A DNA stretch of 64,000 nt. Origin: Stenotrophomonas maltophilia. Lineage in GTDB: Bacteria; Pseudomonadota; Gammaproteobacteria; Xanthomonadales; Xanthomonadaceae. Below, piece after piece: positions 46,447-57,514 of the stretch (the stretch's first letter is position 1; every line of letters starts with the position of its first letter). Under the pieces are notes generated by a model that worked only from the letters and a program-made list of their open reading frames with translations, was not told the origin of the DNA and did not search any database. Made by a program: the position numbers and the translations under genes. The DNA is taken from contig WNDS01000003.1 of NCBI GenBank assembly GCA_009912235.1, positions 655,634 to 719,633 on the forward strand, read 5' to 3'.

Positions 46447-46946
46447 GCCGCCCGTCCCTGTTCAAGCGCCTGCTGCCCTCGGTTCCGCTGACCATCATGG
46501 TGGTCGCGTTCTGGCTGCTGATGTCCGACAGCTTCAACCTGGGGCAGATCCTGCTGGGCCTGCTTCTGGGCCTGGTGGTGCCGCTGTTCGCCGCGCGGCT
46601 GGACCGCGAGTTCGCCCGCATCGGCTCGCTGCGGCCGCTGCCGCGGCTGCTGGTGGTCACGCTGTGGGATATCCTGATGTCCAACATCCGCGTGGCCATC
46701 CAGGTGCTGGGGCCGGAGCGCAGGATCCAGCCCGGCTTTATCTTGCTGCCACTGGACATCGCCAACATCCACGGCATTGCCGCGCTGACCAGCATGATCA
46801 CGCTCACGCCGGGCACGGTGTCGGCCGCGCTCAGCGATGACCGCCGCTACCTGCTGGTGCACGTGCTACACCTGGAAGATGCGCAGGCGTTGATCGACAC
46901 GATCAAGCGCCGTTACGAAGCCCCGTTGATGGAGATTTTCCCATGA
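46443..46946 (+). CDS. mrpE: Mrp antiporter subunit E
   Basis: 167-residue subunit with two N-terminal membrane helices and a cytoplasmic domain. The motif FILLPLDIANIHGIAALTSM followed by ITLTPGTVSAALSDDRRYLLVHVL is the MrpE signature. Overlaps both neighbours by four bases (ATGA). Confidence 0.93.
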   Translation: MSRPSLFKRLLPSVPLTIMVVAFWLLMSDSFNLGQILLGLLLGLVVPLFAARLDREFARIGSLRPLPRLLVVTLWDILMSNIRVAIQVLGPERRIQPGFILLPLDIANIHGIAALTSMITLTPGTVSAALSDDRRYLLVHVLHLEDAQALIDTIKRRYEAPLMEIFP

Positions 46947-47227
46947 CTGGATTCCAGATGATCCAGACCACGCTGGTGGTGTGCATGCACGTGGTCGGCC
47001 TGGCCATGCTGCTGGCCACCTGGCGGCTGCTGCGCGGGCCCAGCGTGCCCGACCGCATCCTTGCGCTGGACACGCTGTCGGTAACCGCTATCGCCGAGCT
47101 GATGCTGTTCGGCATGTACCTCAACTCGGCCATCTACTTCGAGGCGGCCTTGGTGATTGCCATGCTCGGCTTCGGCAGCACGGTGGTGCTGAGCAAGTTC
47201 GTACTGCGCCGGGACATCGTCGAATGA
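46943..47227 (+). CDS. mrpF: Mrp antiporter subunit F
   Basis: 94-residue, three-helix subunit. RLLRGPSVPDRILALDTLSV is the family signature in the first cytoplasmic loop. Four-base ATGA overlaps with mrpE and mrpG. Confidence 0.93.
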   Translation: MTGFQMIQTTLVVCMHVVGLAMLLATWRLLRGPSVPDRILALDTLSVTAIAELMLFGMYLNSAIYFEAALVIAMLGFGSTVVLSKFVLRRDIVE

Positions 47228-47610
47228 TCACCTTCATCCAGATCGCGCTGTCGATCCTGCTGCTGTTCGGCTGCTTCTTCATCCTGGTGGGCGCGCTGGG
47301 GCTGGTGAAACTGTCCACCTTCTTCAAGCGCCTGCATGCACCAACCAAGGCCAGCACGCTGGGCGTGGGCTGCGTGCTGGTGGGTTCGGTGTGCTACCAC
47401 ATCTTCCTGGGGCAGGACCCGCAGCCGCGCGAGCTGCTGATCACCGTGTTCCTGTTCATCACCGCGCCGATCAGCGCGCACCTGATGGCCAAGGCGGCGC
47501 TGTCGCTGCTGATGGAAACCCGCCCCAGCCTGCCCGGCAACGAGCGCGCCGCCGAAGAGCAGCTGCCGCCGCCGGAACCGGCGCGGCCGGACGAAGACAC
47601 CGCGCGCTGA
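47224..47610 (+). CDS. mrpG: Mrp antiporter subunit G
   Basis: 128-residue, three-helix subunit. GALGLVKLSTFFKRLHAPTKASTLGVG is the MrpG core, then ITVFLFITAPISAHLMAKAA. A hydrophilic Pro/Glu-rich tail of about 35 residues follows. Last gene of the antiporter operon; no terminator hairpin with a T run was seen after it. Confidence 0.93.
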   Translation: MITFIQIALSILLLFGCFFILVGALGLVKLSTFFKRLHAPTKASTLGVGCVLVGSVCYHIFLGQDPQPRELLITVFLFITAPISAHLMAKAALSLLMETRPSLPGNERAAEEQLPPPEPARPDEDTAR

Positions 47611-47654
47611 GGGGTGCCCAGCGCGCGGCGTTGTTGCGTGTCAGTGCGCGGCGA

Positions 47655-48284
47655 TCAGCCGCAGCCTTCGACGTAGTCCAGCTGCGGGGTCTGGCCCACG
47701 CGCCAGGCCTGGACCTTGCCGTCCGCACCCAGGGTGAAATCGATGACGGTGCCACCTTCCTTCGCCGGGCGCACGCGCAGGTGCTGTATCTTGTCGTCGT
47801 ACTTGTCCGGGCCGACATCGCCGCGGTCGGGGTAATGGGTCTGCAGTTCACCCAGCGTCATGCCGACCTCGCCGCCGCCGGGCGCGGTGACACCCGGGCC
47901 ACGGATATCATAGCACACGAAGGTCTTGCCTTCGATCATCAGGAACGGACCCTCGGCAGCGTCGCCTTCCGGGCGCAGGTAATGGCAGCTGTCATCGGGC
48001 ACCTCGCCCACCAGCGGCTTGGCCCACAGCGTGCGTACCTTGTCCACGCCGGTGCCGAAGGCCAGCGGACCGAAGCCGTCCATGCGTGCCGGGCTGTCCG
48101 TGCGCGGCTCGGCCGGCGAACCGGTCACCGGGTCGGCGTCACCGGGTACGCCTGCATCACGCGCCGGGCCGGCCGCGCTGGGCTCGGCGCGGGTGGCCGG
48201 ATCGGCCGGCGCACTGGTTTCGGCGGTGCGGCTGCAGGCAGCTAAGGGCAGCAGCAACAGACCGGCGATCGGCAGGGTCTTCAT
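47655..48284 (-). CDS. predicted lipoprotein of unknown function
   Basis: 209 residues. A lipoprotein signal peptide with a lipobox-like LPLAAC places the lipidated Cys at 17. A disordered Ala/Pro/Asp-rich linker runs to about residue 65. The globular domain (FGPLAFGTGVDKVRTLWAKPL, then CHYLRPEGDAAEGPFLMIEG) contains three further cysteines. I recognise no family. It is convergent with mrpG. Confidence 0.75.
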   Translation of the reverse strand: MKTLPIAGLLLLPLAACSRTAETSAPADPATRAEPSAAGPARDAGVPGDADPVTGSPAEPRTDSPARMDGFGPLAFGTGVDKVRTLWAKPLVGEVPDDSCHYLRPEGDAAEGPFLMIEGKTFVCYDIRGPGVTAPGGGEVGMTLGELQTHYPDRGDVGPDKYDDKIQHLRVRPAKEGGTVIDFTLGADGKVQAWRVGQTPQLDYVEGCG

Positions 48285-48402
48285 CAGGTCGTCTCCGTGA
48301 CAGGTGGCGCAACGCTAGCGCGGTGTACGTGCAGATAGCGCATTGTCATCACCGTTTCATGGCATCCGTTCAGGCTCGGCCTGCACCGTCCGGCCTCTTC
48401 CC

Positions 48403-48969
48403 ATGCAACCGCGCAAGACCGATCTCGCCCGTTCCGCGCTGCAGGCCCACCGCGCGCCGCTGGACATGCGCCAACGGCGCCTGTTGATCCTGTGCGACGG
48501 CCAACGCGACCTTGCCGAACTGGCCAGCCTGCTTGGCGCCGACGCCGGCGCGATGGTGGGCGAGCTGGTACGGGCCGGTTACCTGAGTGCCGGCGTGGAG
48601 GCGGCGGTGTTGCCTTCGCCGCCGGTAGCCGAGGTGGCGCTGGCTGCGCCCGTCGCTGCACCAGCGCCTGCGGCCGCAGTGCAGCCGCCTGCCGCACGCA
48701 GCGCGGCACCGGTCGAACGCCGCCGCTCGCTGGTGGCGGCACGCATCTACGTGCTGGGCATCCTGGAGATGCAGCGGCACCCGCAGGCCGCCGCGTTGTT
48801 CCGCGACCTGCAGCAGGCCCGCGCCGAGCAGGACGTGCTGTCCACCCTGCATGCCGCGTTGCAGGCACTGCCCGGGCTGACCTCCGACGGCTACTGCCAG
48901 CGCGTGCGCGAGCGCCTGCTGGAAGCGCTGCCGCTGGAGCATTGCGAGGCCTTTGCCGAACCCGCGTGA
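48403..48969 (+). CDS. unrecognised protein with a winged-helix-like N-terminus
   Basis: 188-residue protein, no family recognised. Residues about 10-62 (HRAPLDMRQRRLLILCDGQR, ELASLLGADAGAMVGELVRAGY) look like a helix-turn-helix of the kind that detects or binds nucleic acid. An Ala/Pro linker (about 63-105) leads to a helical C-terminal domain. ATG 48403 is chosen since upstream codons add an unlikely tail. Divergent from the lipoprotein gene. Confidence 0.6.
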   Translation: MQPRKTDLARSALQAHRAPLDMRQRRLLILCDGQRDLAELASLLGADAGAMVGELVRAGYLSAGVEAAVLPSPPVAEVALAAPVAAPAPAAAVQPPAARSAAPVERRRSLVAARIYVLGILEMQRHPQAAALFRDLQQARAEQDVLSTLHAALQALPGLTSDGYCQRVRERLLEALPLEHCEAFAEPA

Positions 48970-49274
48970 GCGTGCGTGGCGGCGAAGCGCCGGTTTCGTG
49001 TAGATCCACGCCATGCGTGGGTGCGGAGAGTTCCGTGCCGACCAAGGTCGGCACCTACCAAGGCTGAAACGCACGTTGCCTGACGACGGTTCCGTGCCGG
49101 CCAAGTGCGAAGCGCCGGTTTCCGTGTAGATCCACGCCATGCGTGGATGCGGACAATTCCGCGCCGACCAAGGTCGGCACCTACCAGGGCTGAAACGCAC
49201 GTTGCCTGCGGGTGGTTCCGTGCCGACCAAGGTCGGCACCTACCCGGGCGACCGCGTGCGGTCGCCTGCGTTCG
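48970..49274. repeat. composite tandem repeat array before hmgA
   Basis: About 305 gene-free bases arranged as two and a part copies of a composite unit. Each unit carries GTAGATCCACGCCATGCGTGG (49000-49020 and 49126 onward) and then GTGCCGACCAAGGTCGGCAC-CTAC (49035-49058, 49161-49184, and alone at 49220-49243), joined by GGCTGAAACGCACGTTGCC. Both hairpins are GTAG-headed when read on the appropriate strand. Confidence 0.75.
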
Positions 49275-50573
49275 TCAGCGGAAATGCTTGCGCAACCCGC
49301 TCCAGCACTGCTGGTAATCGCCCTGCCGGTGGCCGGCGGACAACGCCTGTGCGGTCGGGCGGATCACGCCGCGGGTCTCGATCATGAAGGCCATCGTGTC
49401 CTTGATCACATCCGGCCTGGACAGATCTGCGTTGGAGGCCTTGTCGAAGGTAGGCGCATCCGGGCCGTGGCCGCTCATGCAGTTGTGCAGCGACGCGCCG
49501 CCGGGCACAAAACCTTCGGCCTTGGCATCGTAGGCACCGTGGATCAGGCCCATGAACTCGCTGGCGATGTTGCGGTGGAACCACGGCGGGCGGAAGGTGT
49601 CCTGCGCCACCAGCCAGCGCGGCGGGAAGATGGCGAAATCCATGTTGCCGGTGCCGGGAGTGTCGCTGGGCGAATGCAGCACCAGGAAGATCGACGGATC
49701 AGGATGGTCGTAGCTGATCGAGCCGATCGCGTTGAAGCGGCGCAGGTCGTAGCGGTACGGCGCGTAGTTGCCGTGCCAGCCCACCACGTCCAGCGGCGAA
49801 TGGTCGATGGATGCACGCCACAGCGAACCGGCGAACTTGGCCACCAGTTCAAAGTCTCCATCGAGATCCTCGAACGCCGCATGCGGGGTCTCGAAGTCGC
49901 GCGGATTGGCCAGGCCGTTGGAGCCGATCGGCCCCAGGTCGGGCAGCTTCAGCAGCGCGCCGTAGTTTTCGCAGACATACCCCCGTGCGCTGCCGTCGGG
50001 CAGCTCGACGCGGAAACGCACGCCGCGCGGGATGACGGCGATCTGCTGCGGCTCCAGTTCCACCACGCCCAGTTCGGTCAACAGGCGCAGGCGGCCCAGC
50101 TGCGGCACGATCAGCAGTTCGCCGTCGGCGCTGTAGAAATAGCGGCCGACCATGTCGCGGTTGGCGGCATACAGGTGGATGCCGACGCCGGCATGCGCAT
50201 CGGGCGCACCGTTGCCGCCCATGGTGAAGAGCCCTTCGACGAAGTCGGTAGGCGCCTCGGGCAACGGCAGCGGGCTCCAGCGCAGCTGGTTCGGCGACAC
50301 CGTGCCCTGGGCGTGGTCGCCCACCAGGTGCGGCTGCACGAACGCGGTGAACTCACCATGGGTCACCGCCGGGCGGATGCGGTACAGCCAGCTGCGCCGG
50401 TTGTGGCCGCGCGGTGCGGTGAACGCAGTGCCGGTGAGCTGTTCGGCATACAGGCCGTGGGCGACTTTCTGCGGTGACTTGTGCCCGACCGGCAGCGTGC
50501 CGGGCACGGCCTCGGTGGCGAATTCGTTGCCGAAACCGGTCTGGTAACCGCGGGCGGTGATGGCGGTGGACAT
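49275..50573 (-). CDS. hmgA: homogentisate 1,2-dioxygenase
   Basis: 432-residue Fe(II) dioxygenase that opens homogentisate to maleylacetoacetate in tyrosine breakdown. Metal-site residues lie in [18 protein letters not shown] and the following [29 protein letters not shown] at the start is characteristic. It is downstream of hppD on the same strand, with an 80-base gap holding one REP, so the two steps are probably co-expressed. Loss of this enzyme gives the brown pyomelanin phenotype. Confidence 0.95.
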   Translation of the reverse strand: MSTAITARGYQTGFGNEFATEAVPGTLPVGHKSPQKVAHGLYAEQLTGTAFTAPRGHNRRSWLYRIRPAVTHGEFTAFVQPHLVGDHAQGTVSPNQLRWSPLPLPEAPTDFVEGLFTMGGNGAPDAHAGVGIHLYAANRDMVGRYFYSADGELLIVPQLGRLRLLTELGVVELEPQQIAVIPRGVRFRVELPDGSARGYVCENYGALLKLPDLGPIGSNGLANPRDFETPHAAFEDLDGDFELVAKFAGSLWRASIDHSPLDVVGWHGNYAPYRYDLRRFNAIGSISYDHPDPSIFLVLHSPSDTPGTGNMDFAIFPPRWLVAQDTFRPPWFHRNIASEFMGLIHGAYDAKAEGFVPGGASLHNCMSGHGPDAPTFDKASNADLSRPDVIKDTMAFMIETRGVIRPTAQALSAGHRQGDYQQCWSGLRKHFR

Positions 50574-50609
50574 GGGGAGCTCCAGAGAACAGCGATGCCG
50601 GAACGGAAG

Positions 50610-50633
50610 CCGCCGGGCATGGCCCGGCGCTAC
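50610..50633. repeat. SMAG-type REP, single
   Basis: CCGCCGGGCATGGCCCGGCG followed by CTAC; one unpaired copy between hmgA and hppD. Confidence 0.75.
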
Positions 50634-50656
50634 CGAGGGTGGTGCGTGTGATGACC

Positions 50657-51769
50657 TTACAGCACGCCGCGGCGCATCTGGTCGCGTTCGATGCTCTCAA
50701 ACAGCGCGGTGAAGTTGCCTTCGCCGAAATCTTCGTTGCCCTTGCGCTGGATGATCTCGAAGAAGATCGGGCCGATGCAGTTCTGGGTGAAGATCTGCAG
50801 CAGCTTGCGCTGGTGGGTTTCCGGGTCGGCGTCGATCAGGATCTTGTTCTTCGCCAGGCGCGCGACATCCTCGCCATGGTTCGGCACGCGCTGGTCGATC
50901 ACGTCAAAATAGGTTTCCGGCGTGTCGAGGAAGGCCACGCCCTGGGCGCGCATCGCCTCAACGGTGTCGTAGATGTTTTCGGTGAAGCAGGCGATGTGCT
51001 GGATGCCCTCACCCTTGTATGCGTCCAGGTACTCGTTGATCTGGCTCTTAGGGTCGGACGATTCGTTCAGCGGGATGCGCACGATGCCGTCCGGCGCGGT
51101 CATCGCCTTGGACACCAGGCCGGTCTTCAGGCCCTTGATGTCGAAGTAGCGGATCTCGCGGAAGTTGAACAGGCGCTCGTAGTAATCCGACCACTGCTGC
51201 ATGTTGCCGAAGTACAGATTGTGGGTCAGGTGGTCGATGAAGGACAGGTCGAAGCCGACCGGGCGCAGCTCGGCGCCGTCGATGCGCTCGTAGTCGCCGT
51301 CGTAGATGCTGCGGGCAGCGCCGTAGCGGTCCACCAGGTACAGCATGCAATCGCCGATGCCCTTGATGACCGGCGCGTTGACCGCCTTGCTGTCCGACTT
51401 GAAGTCGATGGCTTCGGCACCGTTGCCCAGCGCGGTCTGGAACACTTCTTCGCCGCCCTTCTTGAAGCGGATGGCGAAGCCGCAGGCGCACGGGCCGTGC
51501 TTTTCGGCGAAGTCGGCGGCGAACGAATCGGGGTCTTCGTTGACCAGGAAGTTGACGTCGCCCTGCCGATAGACGGTAATCGGGCGGTGCTTGTGCTTGA
51601 GCACGGCGGTGAAGCCCATGCTGCGGAAGTAGTCGTGCAGTTCCTGGCCTCGACCGGCGGGAGCGGCGAATTCGACGAACTCGAACCCATCGATACCCAT
51701 CGGGTTTTCGAAGGTGGTGACCTGCATGCCCGGATTCGGGTGGGTGGGACTATGGACAGCGGTATTCAT
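50657..51769 (-). CDS. hppD: 4-hydroxyphenylpyruvate dioxygenase
   Basis: 370-residue Fe(II) enzyme that converts 4-hydroxyphenylpyruvate to homogentisate. It has two VOC domains; iron ligands are the His in [13 protein letters not shown], the His in [16 protein letters not shown] and the Glu in [19 protein letters not shown]. The C-terminal helix [19 protein letters not shown] is the family end. ATG 51769 ([11 protein letters not shown]) gives the usual length. Divergent from a MarR-type gene that may control it. Confidence 0.95.
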   Translation of the reverse strand: MNTAVHSPTHPNPGMQVTTFENPMGIDGFEFVEFAAPAGRGQELHDYFRSMGFTAVLKHKHRPITVYRQGDVNFLVNEDPDSFAADFAEKHGPCACGFAIRFKKGGEEVFQTALGNGAEAIDFKSDSKAVNAPVIKGIGDCMLYLVDRYGAARSIYDGDYERIDGAELRPVGFDLSFIDHLTHNLYFGNMQQWSDYYERLFNFREIRYFDIKGLKTGLVSKAMTAPDGIVRIPLNESSDPKSQINEYLDAYKGEGIQHIACFTENIYDTVEAMRAQGVAFLDTPETYFDVIDQRVPNHGEDVARLAKNKILIDADPETHQRKLLQIFTQNCIGPIFFEIIQRKGNEDFGEGNFTALFESIERDQMRRGVL

Positions 51770-51846
51770 GGCGGTGGCTCCGAATGGGGCCGCATCGGCA
51801 CAAACCAGGTGCGGGCAGAAGTCAGACCCGCGAGAATGCAGGGTCC

Positions 51847-51867
51847 GTAACGAGTGTTTATAGTTAC
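51847..51867. promoter_or_regulatory. possible operator between hppD and the MarR gene
   Basis: GTAAC and GTTAC form an inverted repeat around an A/T-rich 11-base centre (GAGTGTTTATA), 33 bases before the MarR-type start and 78 before the hppD start. Size and position suit a MarR dimer. On the minus strand TATAAA lies within it. Confidence 0.4.
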
Positions 51868-51898
51868 ACCTGCAACCACCAGCAAGGTGCGCCGCAGC

Positions 51899-52393
51899 AT
51901 GAGCCCAGCCGATCCTGCCACTACCAGCGTCCGTGCGTCCCACGTCCTGCTCGATCTTGAACAGTTCCTGCCCTATCGGCTGAGCGTTCTGTCCAACCGG
52001 GTCAGCGGCAACATCGCCAAGCTATATGGCGATCGTTACGGTCTGGCGATTCCCGAGTGGCGGGTCATCACCATCCTGGCGCTGTACCCCGGCTCGTCGG
52101 CCAGCGAAGTCTCAGACCGCACTGCGATGGACAAGGTGGCGGTCAGCCGCGCCGTGGCCCGGTTGCTGGAGCGCGGCTTCATCAAGCGCGAAACCCATGG
52201 CGACGACCGCCGCCGCTCGGTGCTGGCACTGTCGGCCGCCGGCTTCGAGGTTTACGAGACCATCGCGCCGATGGTGATCGAGATCACCCGCAAGCTGATG
52301 TCGGTGCTGAGCGAAGAGGAAGAGCAGCTGCTGGAAACGCTGATCCTGCGCCTGGCCGGGGAAGGCCTGCAGCGGATGGGCGAAGGGGTCTGA
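51899..52393 (+). CDS. MarR-family transcriptional regulator
   Basis: 164-residue winged-helix repressor. LPYRLSVLSNRVSGNIAKLYG is the dimerisation helix. PEWRVITILALYPGSSASEV and DKVAVSRAVARLLERGFIKR form the DNA-binding helices, followed by the wing HGDDRRRSVLALSAAG. Its position head-to-head with hppD suggests it senses an aromatic intermediate and controls hppD-hmgA. ATG 51899 is chosen; an ATG 45 bases upstream would run through the candidate operator. Confidence 0.88.
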   Translation: MSPADPATTSVRASHVLLDLEQFLPYRLSVLSNRVSGNIAKLYGDRYGLAIPEWRVITILALYPGSSASEVSDRTAMDKVAVSRAVARLLERGFIKRETHGDDRRRSVLALSAAGFEVYETIAPMVIEITRKLMSVLSEEEEQLLETLILRLAGEGLQRMGEGV

Positions 52394-52444
52394 TCCACCC
52401 GCACCACGGGTGAGGCCGGTGGTGGCGGAGGGTGTGGCCCACGG

Positions 52445-52524
52445 CATCCACGCATGGCGTGGATCTACAGGAAGCACGCTCCGATGGGGTCAGATCCCTT
52501 TCCCCGGGAAAGGGATCTGACCCC
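52445..52524. repeat. GTAGATCCACGCC hairpin and GGGGTC palindrome, copy 5
   Basis: CATCCACGCATGGCGTGGAT-CTAC (52445-52468) is the reverse of the 49000 and 49126 hairpins. GGGGTCAGATCCCTTTCC...GACCCC (52486-52524) is the most symmetrical copy of the palindrome family also found at 26 and 29 kb. Together they follow the MarR gene. Confidence 0.75.
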
Positions 52525-52551
52525 GCTGTGCCCGCTGCGCCAGCGGCCGGC

Positions 52552-53694
52552 TCAGCTCAGGTGCTTGCGCCGCGCATGCACCCACGGCACCGCCAGCGCT
52601 GCGATGGCGCCGCCGGCAAAGCCCAGCGAGGCGGCCACGGTGGCCGCTTCCACCGACCCCGGCAGCGCCAGGGCGGCCGCCACCAGCAGCAGCGACGGCA
52701 TGTCAACGAAGGTGGCCAGGAAGAAGTGCCAGCGCGGCACCCAGGTCCGCAGCTGCAGCAGACCCGCCGGCTGCCAGGCCTCGCCGGCAGCGTCCTCGGC
52801 GATCTTCGCCACCACCTTGCCCAGGTCCACCTCGGGCACGCTGTGGCCCAGCCGCGCGGTGGCCAGCGCCTGCGCCACCTCCTCCACCGGCGGGTAGCTG
52901 GCCGGCCACGCGGCCGGCGCCGCCACGCCGTAGGCAGTCAGCAGCGGCAGGCTCAGCCACGGCGCCACCAGCGGGCGCAGCTTGCGGCGGCCGTGCACGC
53001 ACCAGATCTGCGGCTGGCCGTGTGCGGTCACGCTGTACAGCGCCAGCTCTGCGGCCGCCGGGTAGCCCAGCATGGTCACCCGTGCGGCCAGGCTGTCGCG
53101 GCCCATGGCGCGCAGGAAACCAGGCCGTGTTCGCCCTTCCTGCATCCACGCCAGGCCCAGCGCGCCCACCAGGTAGGCCTCGGCGTGGTCCTTGCTGCCC
53201 GCGGTGGCGCGCTCGTCGCTGGCCAGGAACCAGGCCAGCGAGCGCGGCTCGGCCACATCGGCCATGCGCCAGCGGCTGTCGTCGCCCAGCACGTGCCGCA
53301 CCAGCAACCGCGCCGGCGCGGTTTCGCCACGCGCGGCCGGCTGCAGGAACGGCAGCACGCTCTGCACGAAGCCGCCCAGGTCCAGCGCACGCACGCCGCT
53401 GCCCTGCTGCCATTCGGCCGGCAGCAGGCCGCCCAGCCGGCCTTCCTGCGCCAGCGCGTCCAGGCGCTCCTTCTGTTCCACCAGCATCTGCACGGCGGCA
53501 CGCAGCAGGCCGTTGTCGGGCAGCGCCGCCACCGGCAGGCGGTACTGCGGCGCCTCGTCCTGTGCGTCGGCGCCTACGCCGTGGTCGTCCAGCAGCGCCT
53601 GCACCGGCGGCAGGGCGACACCGTCGCCGTCGGCGTCGGTTGCCGGGTCAGTGCCGGCATCGGCGGGAAGGGCGTGCGCGGGGTCCGCGTGCAT
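52552..53694 (-). CDS. unrecognised membrane-associated protein
   Basis: 380 residues. An acidic, disordered N-terminus (about 1-35, Asp/Ala/Pro-rich) and a long soluble Ala/Leu-rich region come first. Two C-terminal hydrophobic helices follow (WHFFLATFVDMPSLLLVAAALALPG and TVAASLGFAGGAIAALAVPWV). I recognise no domain. ATG 53694 (MHADPAHAL) is chosen since codons upstream encode Arg-rich low-complexity sequence. It is transcribed towards the MarR gene. Confidence 0.65.
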   Translation of the reverse strand: MHADPAHALPADAGTDPATDADGDGVALPPVQALLDDHGVGADAQDEAPQYRLPVAALPDNGLLRAAVQMLVEQKERLDALAQEGRLGGLLPAEWQQGSGVRALDLGGFVQSVLPFLQPAARGETAPARLLVRHVLGDDSRWRMADVAEPRSLAWFLASDERATAGSKDHAEAYLVGALGLAWMQEGRTRPGFLRAMGRDSLAARVTMLGYPAAAELALYSVTAHGQPQIWCVHGRRKLRPLVAPWLSLPLLTAYGVAAPAAWPASYPPVEEVAQALATARLGHSVPEVDLGKVVAKIAEDAAGEAWQPAGLLQLRTWVPRWHFFLATFVDMPSLLLVAAALALPGSVEAATVAASLGFAGGAIAALAVPWVHARRKHLS

Positions 53695-53828
53695 GGGCGC
53701 TCCGGTTGGGGCGCCAGGCAACGGCGCGCAGTGAGGTCCTTGCCGATAGCGGCGGGCACTGCGCGGAATTGAGGGGGGCGCTGCAGTCTGTGACGCGCAG
53801 CGCAGCCGGCGGCTGCGGCTACCCCGGC

Positions 53829-54440
53829 TTACTTCGGCTTGTCCGGCGCCCACTGCGTGAGGAAAGCCAGGAACTTCGCGCGGTTGTAGCCCTTGCCTTC
53901 GCTTTTGGTCTTTTCCAGGTCGCCGGTGAACTGCGAATGCAGCAGGGTGCCGTCGGCGTCGAGCACGAACAAGTGCGGGTAGCCCTTCACTTCCGGGTAC
54001 TGCGAGAGGAACGCGGCGTTCTCGTTCTCTTCGCTGTAGTTCACTTTCATCCACACGTAGTGGGCATCGCGGAAGCGGCGGACCTCGCTGTCACCTTCGA
54101 TGGACTGGTCCATCAGATGGCACCAGGGGCACCACTCGCCGCCGACGTCGATGATGATGCGCTTGTTGCCGCGCTGCGCTTCCACCTTGGCGGTGGCCAG
54201 GTCATCGGCCGGGTCGCGGGCCGGGTCGAAACTGGCGTTGAGCGCGGCGATGGCGGCGATGTCGGCCGCCGCCGGGGTGTTGCCCGAGGCCACCGGCACG
54301 CTGGTGTCAGCGGCCGGTTCCTGGGTGGGACGGGTATCCAGTGGCTGCGCAGGTTCGGCCGGTGCCGGTGGTGCAGGTTCCGAACAGGCCCCCAACAGGG
54401 CCGCCGCCATCACCACCACACCACCGAGCCTGCTGCGCAT
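53829..54440 (-). CDS. thioredoxin-fold lipoprotein with WCPWC
   Basis: 203-residue protein. The signal peptide ends LLGACSEP with a lipobox Cys at about 19. A Pro/Ala linker reaches about residue 60. The thioredoxin-like domain has the redox motif GGEWCPWCHLMDQSIEG and the cis-Pro loop KGYPHLFVLDADG. It is expected to reduce or isomerise disulfides at the periplasmic face. The two residues between the cysteines (Pro-Trp) differ from classical thioredoxin (Gly-Pro). Downstream of the POT gene with a 14-base gap. Confidence 0.85.
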   Translation of the reverse strand: MRSRLGGVVVMAAALLGACSEPAPPAPAEPAQPLDTRPTQEPAADTSVPVASGNTPAAADIAAIAALNASFDPARDPADDLATAKVEAQRGNKRIIIDVGGEWCPWCHLMDQSIEGDSEVRRFRDAHYVWMKVNYSEENENAAFLSQYPEVKGYPHLFVLDADGTLLHSQFTGDLEKTKSEGKGYNRAKFLAFLTQWAPDKPK

Positions 54441-54454
54441 GCCTTGGATCCTCG

Positions 54455-55954
<1,500 letters not shown>

Positions 55955-56165
55955 GCGGGATTCCTGGTTCGGTGGATGAAGAGCACGTCCGCTGTGCCGT
56001 GGAGCAACGCGCGAGGATTACCGACAGACGCGTTCACGTCAAATACACGCCGTTTGAGGCAGGACGCTGCGCGCTCGCTGAACTTGCAGTTGCAACGATC
56101 GATGCGCCCGCCGCACGGGGCCCGGCGCGGCATGACGGGTCTGACTGAATGGGCGACAGGGGAGA

Positions 56166-57044
56166 TCAGCCCGGGTACGCCGGGTCCGGCCCGGCGCGCA
56201 GGCTGGTGCGCACCTGGAACAGTTCGGGGAAGAAGGTCAGTTCCAGCGCCTTGGCCAGGAAGCCCGCCCCGGACGAGCCGCCGGTGCCGCGCTTGAAGCC
56301 GATCACCCGCATCACGGTCCGCATGTGGCGGAAGCGCCACAGCTGGAACGCGGTTTCCAGGTCCGCCAGGTCCTCGCACAGCGAGTACTCGCGCCAGTAG
56401 CGGTCGGTGTCCTGGTAGATGCGCTCGAACACCGGCTGCAGGCTGTCGTCGGCCACGTGGGGCTGGCTCCAGTCACGTTCGCGGTACAGCGCCGGGATGT
56501 CATGGCCGAAGCGGGAGAGGTACTTCAGGAACTCCTCGTACAGGCTGGGTGCTTCCAGCACGCTGCGCAGCTGCACCTGCCCGGCCGGGTCATGCTCGAA
56601 CACCTGCAGCATCTGCGCGTTCTTGTTGCCCAGCAGGAACTCGATGTAGCGGTACTGCAGCGACTGGAAGCCCGACGACGGGCCCAGCACATCGCGGAAA
56701 CCCATGTATTCGGACGGGGTCAGCGTTTCCAGCACCGACCACTGCTCGGTCAGCTGGCGCAGCACCTGCTTGCTGCGCGCCAGCACCTTGCGGCACTGCC
56801 AGACTTCATCACGCTGCAGGAAACCGATCGCCGCGCGCAGTTCGTGGCCCAGAAGCTTCAGCCACAGCTCGGAGGTCTGGTGCTGGATGATGAACAGCAT
56901 CTCGTCGTGGTGCGGCGGGCTGGACAGCGGCTGCTGCGCAGCCAGCGGCTGGTCCAGGCCCAGGTAGCCGCTGTAGGTCAGCCGGCCCTGCAGGTCGGTG
57001 TGGATTCCCGCTTCGAGATCGCGTTGGTTGTTGTCGACGGACAT
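56166..57044 (-). CDS. kynA: tryptophan 2,3-dioxygenase
   Basis: 292-residue haem enzyme that opens the indole ring of L-Trp to N-formylkynurenine. The haem His is in [22 protein letters not shown], and the substrate loop includes [19 protein letters not shown] near residue 50. [19 protein letters not shown] opens the fold. ATG 57044 ([11 protein letters not shown]) is preferred over a 47-residue Arg-rich extension. No kynB or kynU is adjacent. It degrades the product of the trp operon 22 kb away. Confidence 0.95.
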   Translation of the reverse strand: MSVDNNQRDLEAGIHTDLQGRLTYSGYLGLDQPLAAQQPLSSPPHHDEMLFIIQHQTSELWLKLLGHELRAAIGFLQRDEVWQCRKVLARSKQVLRQLTEQWSVLETLTPSEYMGFRDVLGPSSGFQSLQYRYIEFLLGNKNAQMLQVFEHDPAGQVQLRSVLEAPSLYEEFLKYLSRFGHDIPALYRERDWSQPHVADDSLQPVFERIYQDTDRYWREYSLCEDLADLETAFQLWRFRHMRTVMRVIGFKRGTGGSSGAGFLAKALELTFFPELFQVRTSLRAGPDPAYPG

Positions 57045-57514
57045 GGCAGGGGCCGGATCAGGGGCGGCAAGGGTAGCGCGTTGCCGCGCCGCTGGCAGCC
57101 CGCTCCACCGTACCGCTGCGTCCGGAACGCCGTGGATCCGCAGCAGCGGCGCAGGCCGCGCGTGGAACCGCGAGGGACGTTGCACCAGCGGTCAGCCAAC
57201 GGCCTGCCGTGGTGCCCTGCAGCAACCGCTGAATACGTTGCAGTAGCGGGCAGGTTCGCGCTGCCTGCGCCGGAACCGCGCCATTCCGTGTTGCGCCGCA
57301 GGACGCCTTTTTGGCAAAGCTTCCTTAACATTGGCATTCATATCATGTGTAACTTTTCTGCCGAAGGCGCAGTACGCAATAACGCTTGCCGCTGATTCCA
57401 CGCTTCCCTTCCTGCCCGCTGCTGCGATGCGTGGCCTGCTTCGACAGGGCCATGCGCTGTTCCACCCGGTACCGCACCGCGCTGCGGCCACACCGATCAT
57501 CGCGGCAGGCTGAC
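57045..57514. other. intergenic region, kynA to SH3 gene
   Basis: About 470 bases. A short A/T-richer patch near 57310-57370 (TTCCTTAACATTGGC and TATCATGTGTAACTTTTC) may hold promoters for one or both divergent genes. Small ORFs here have no coding character. No repeats were recognised. Confidence 0.45.

Noticed and set aside
48970..49274. CRISPR-like array
   Set aside because: The repeated units are composite hairpins with nearly identical spacers; spacers in a CRISPR would differ.
57331..57513. 60-codon frame before the SH3 gene
   Set aside because: No ribosome-binding site or family resemblance; composition is not coding-like.
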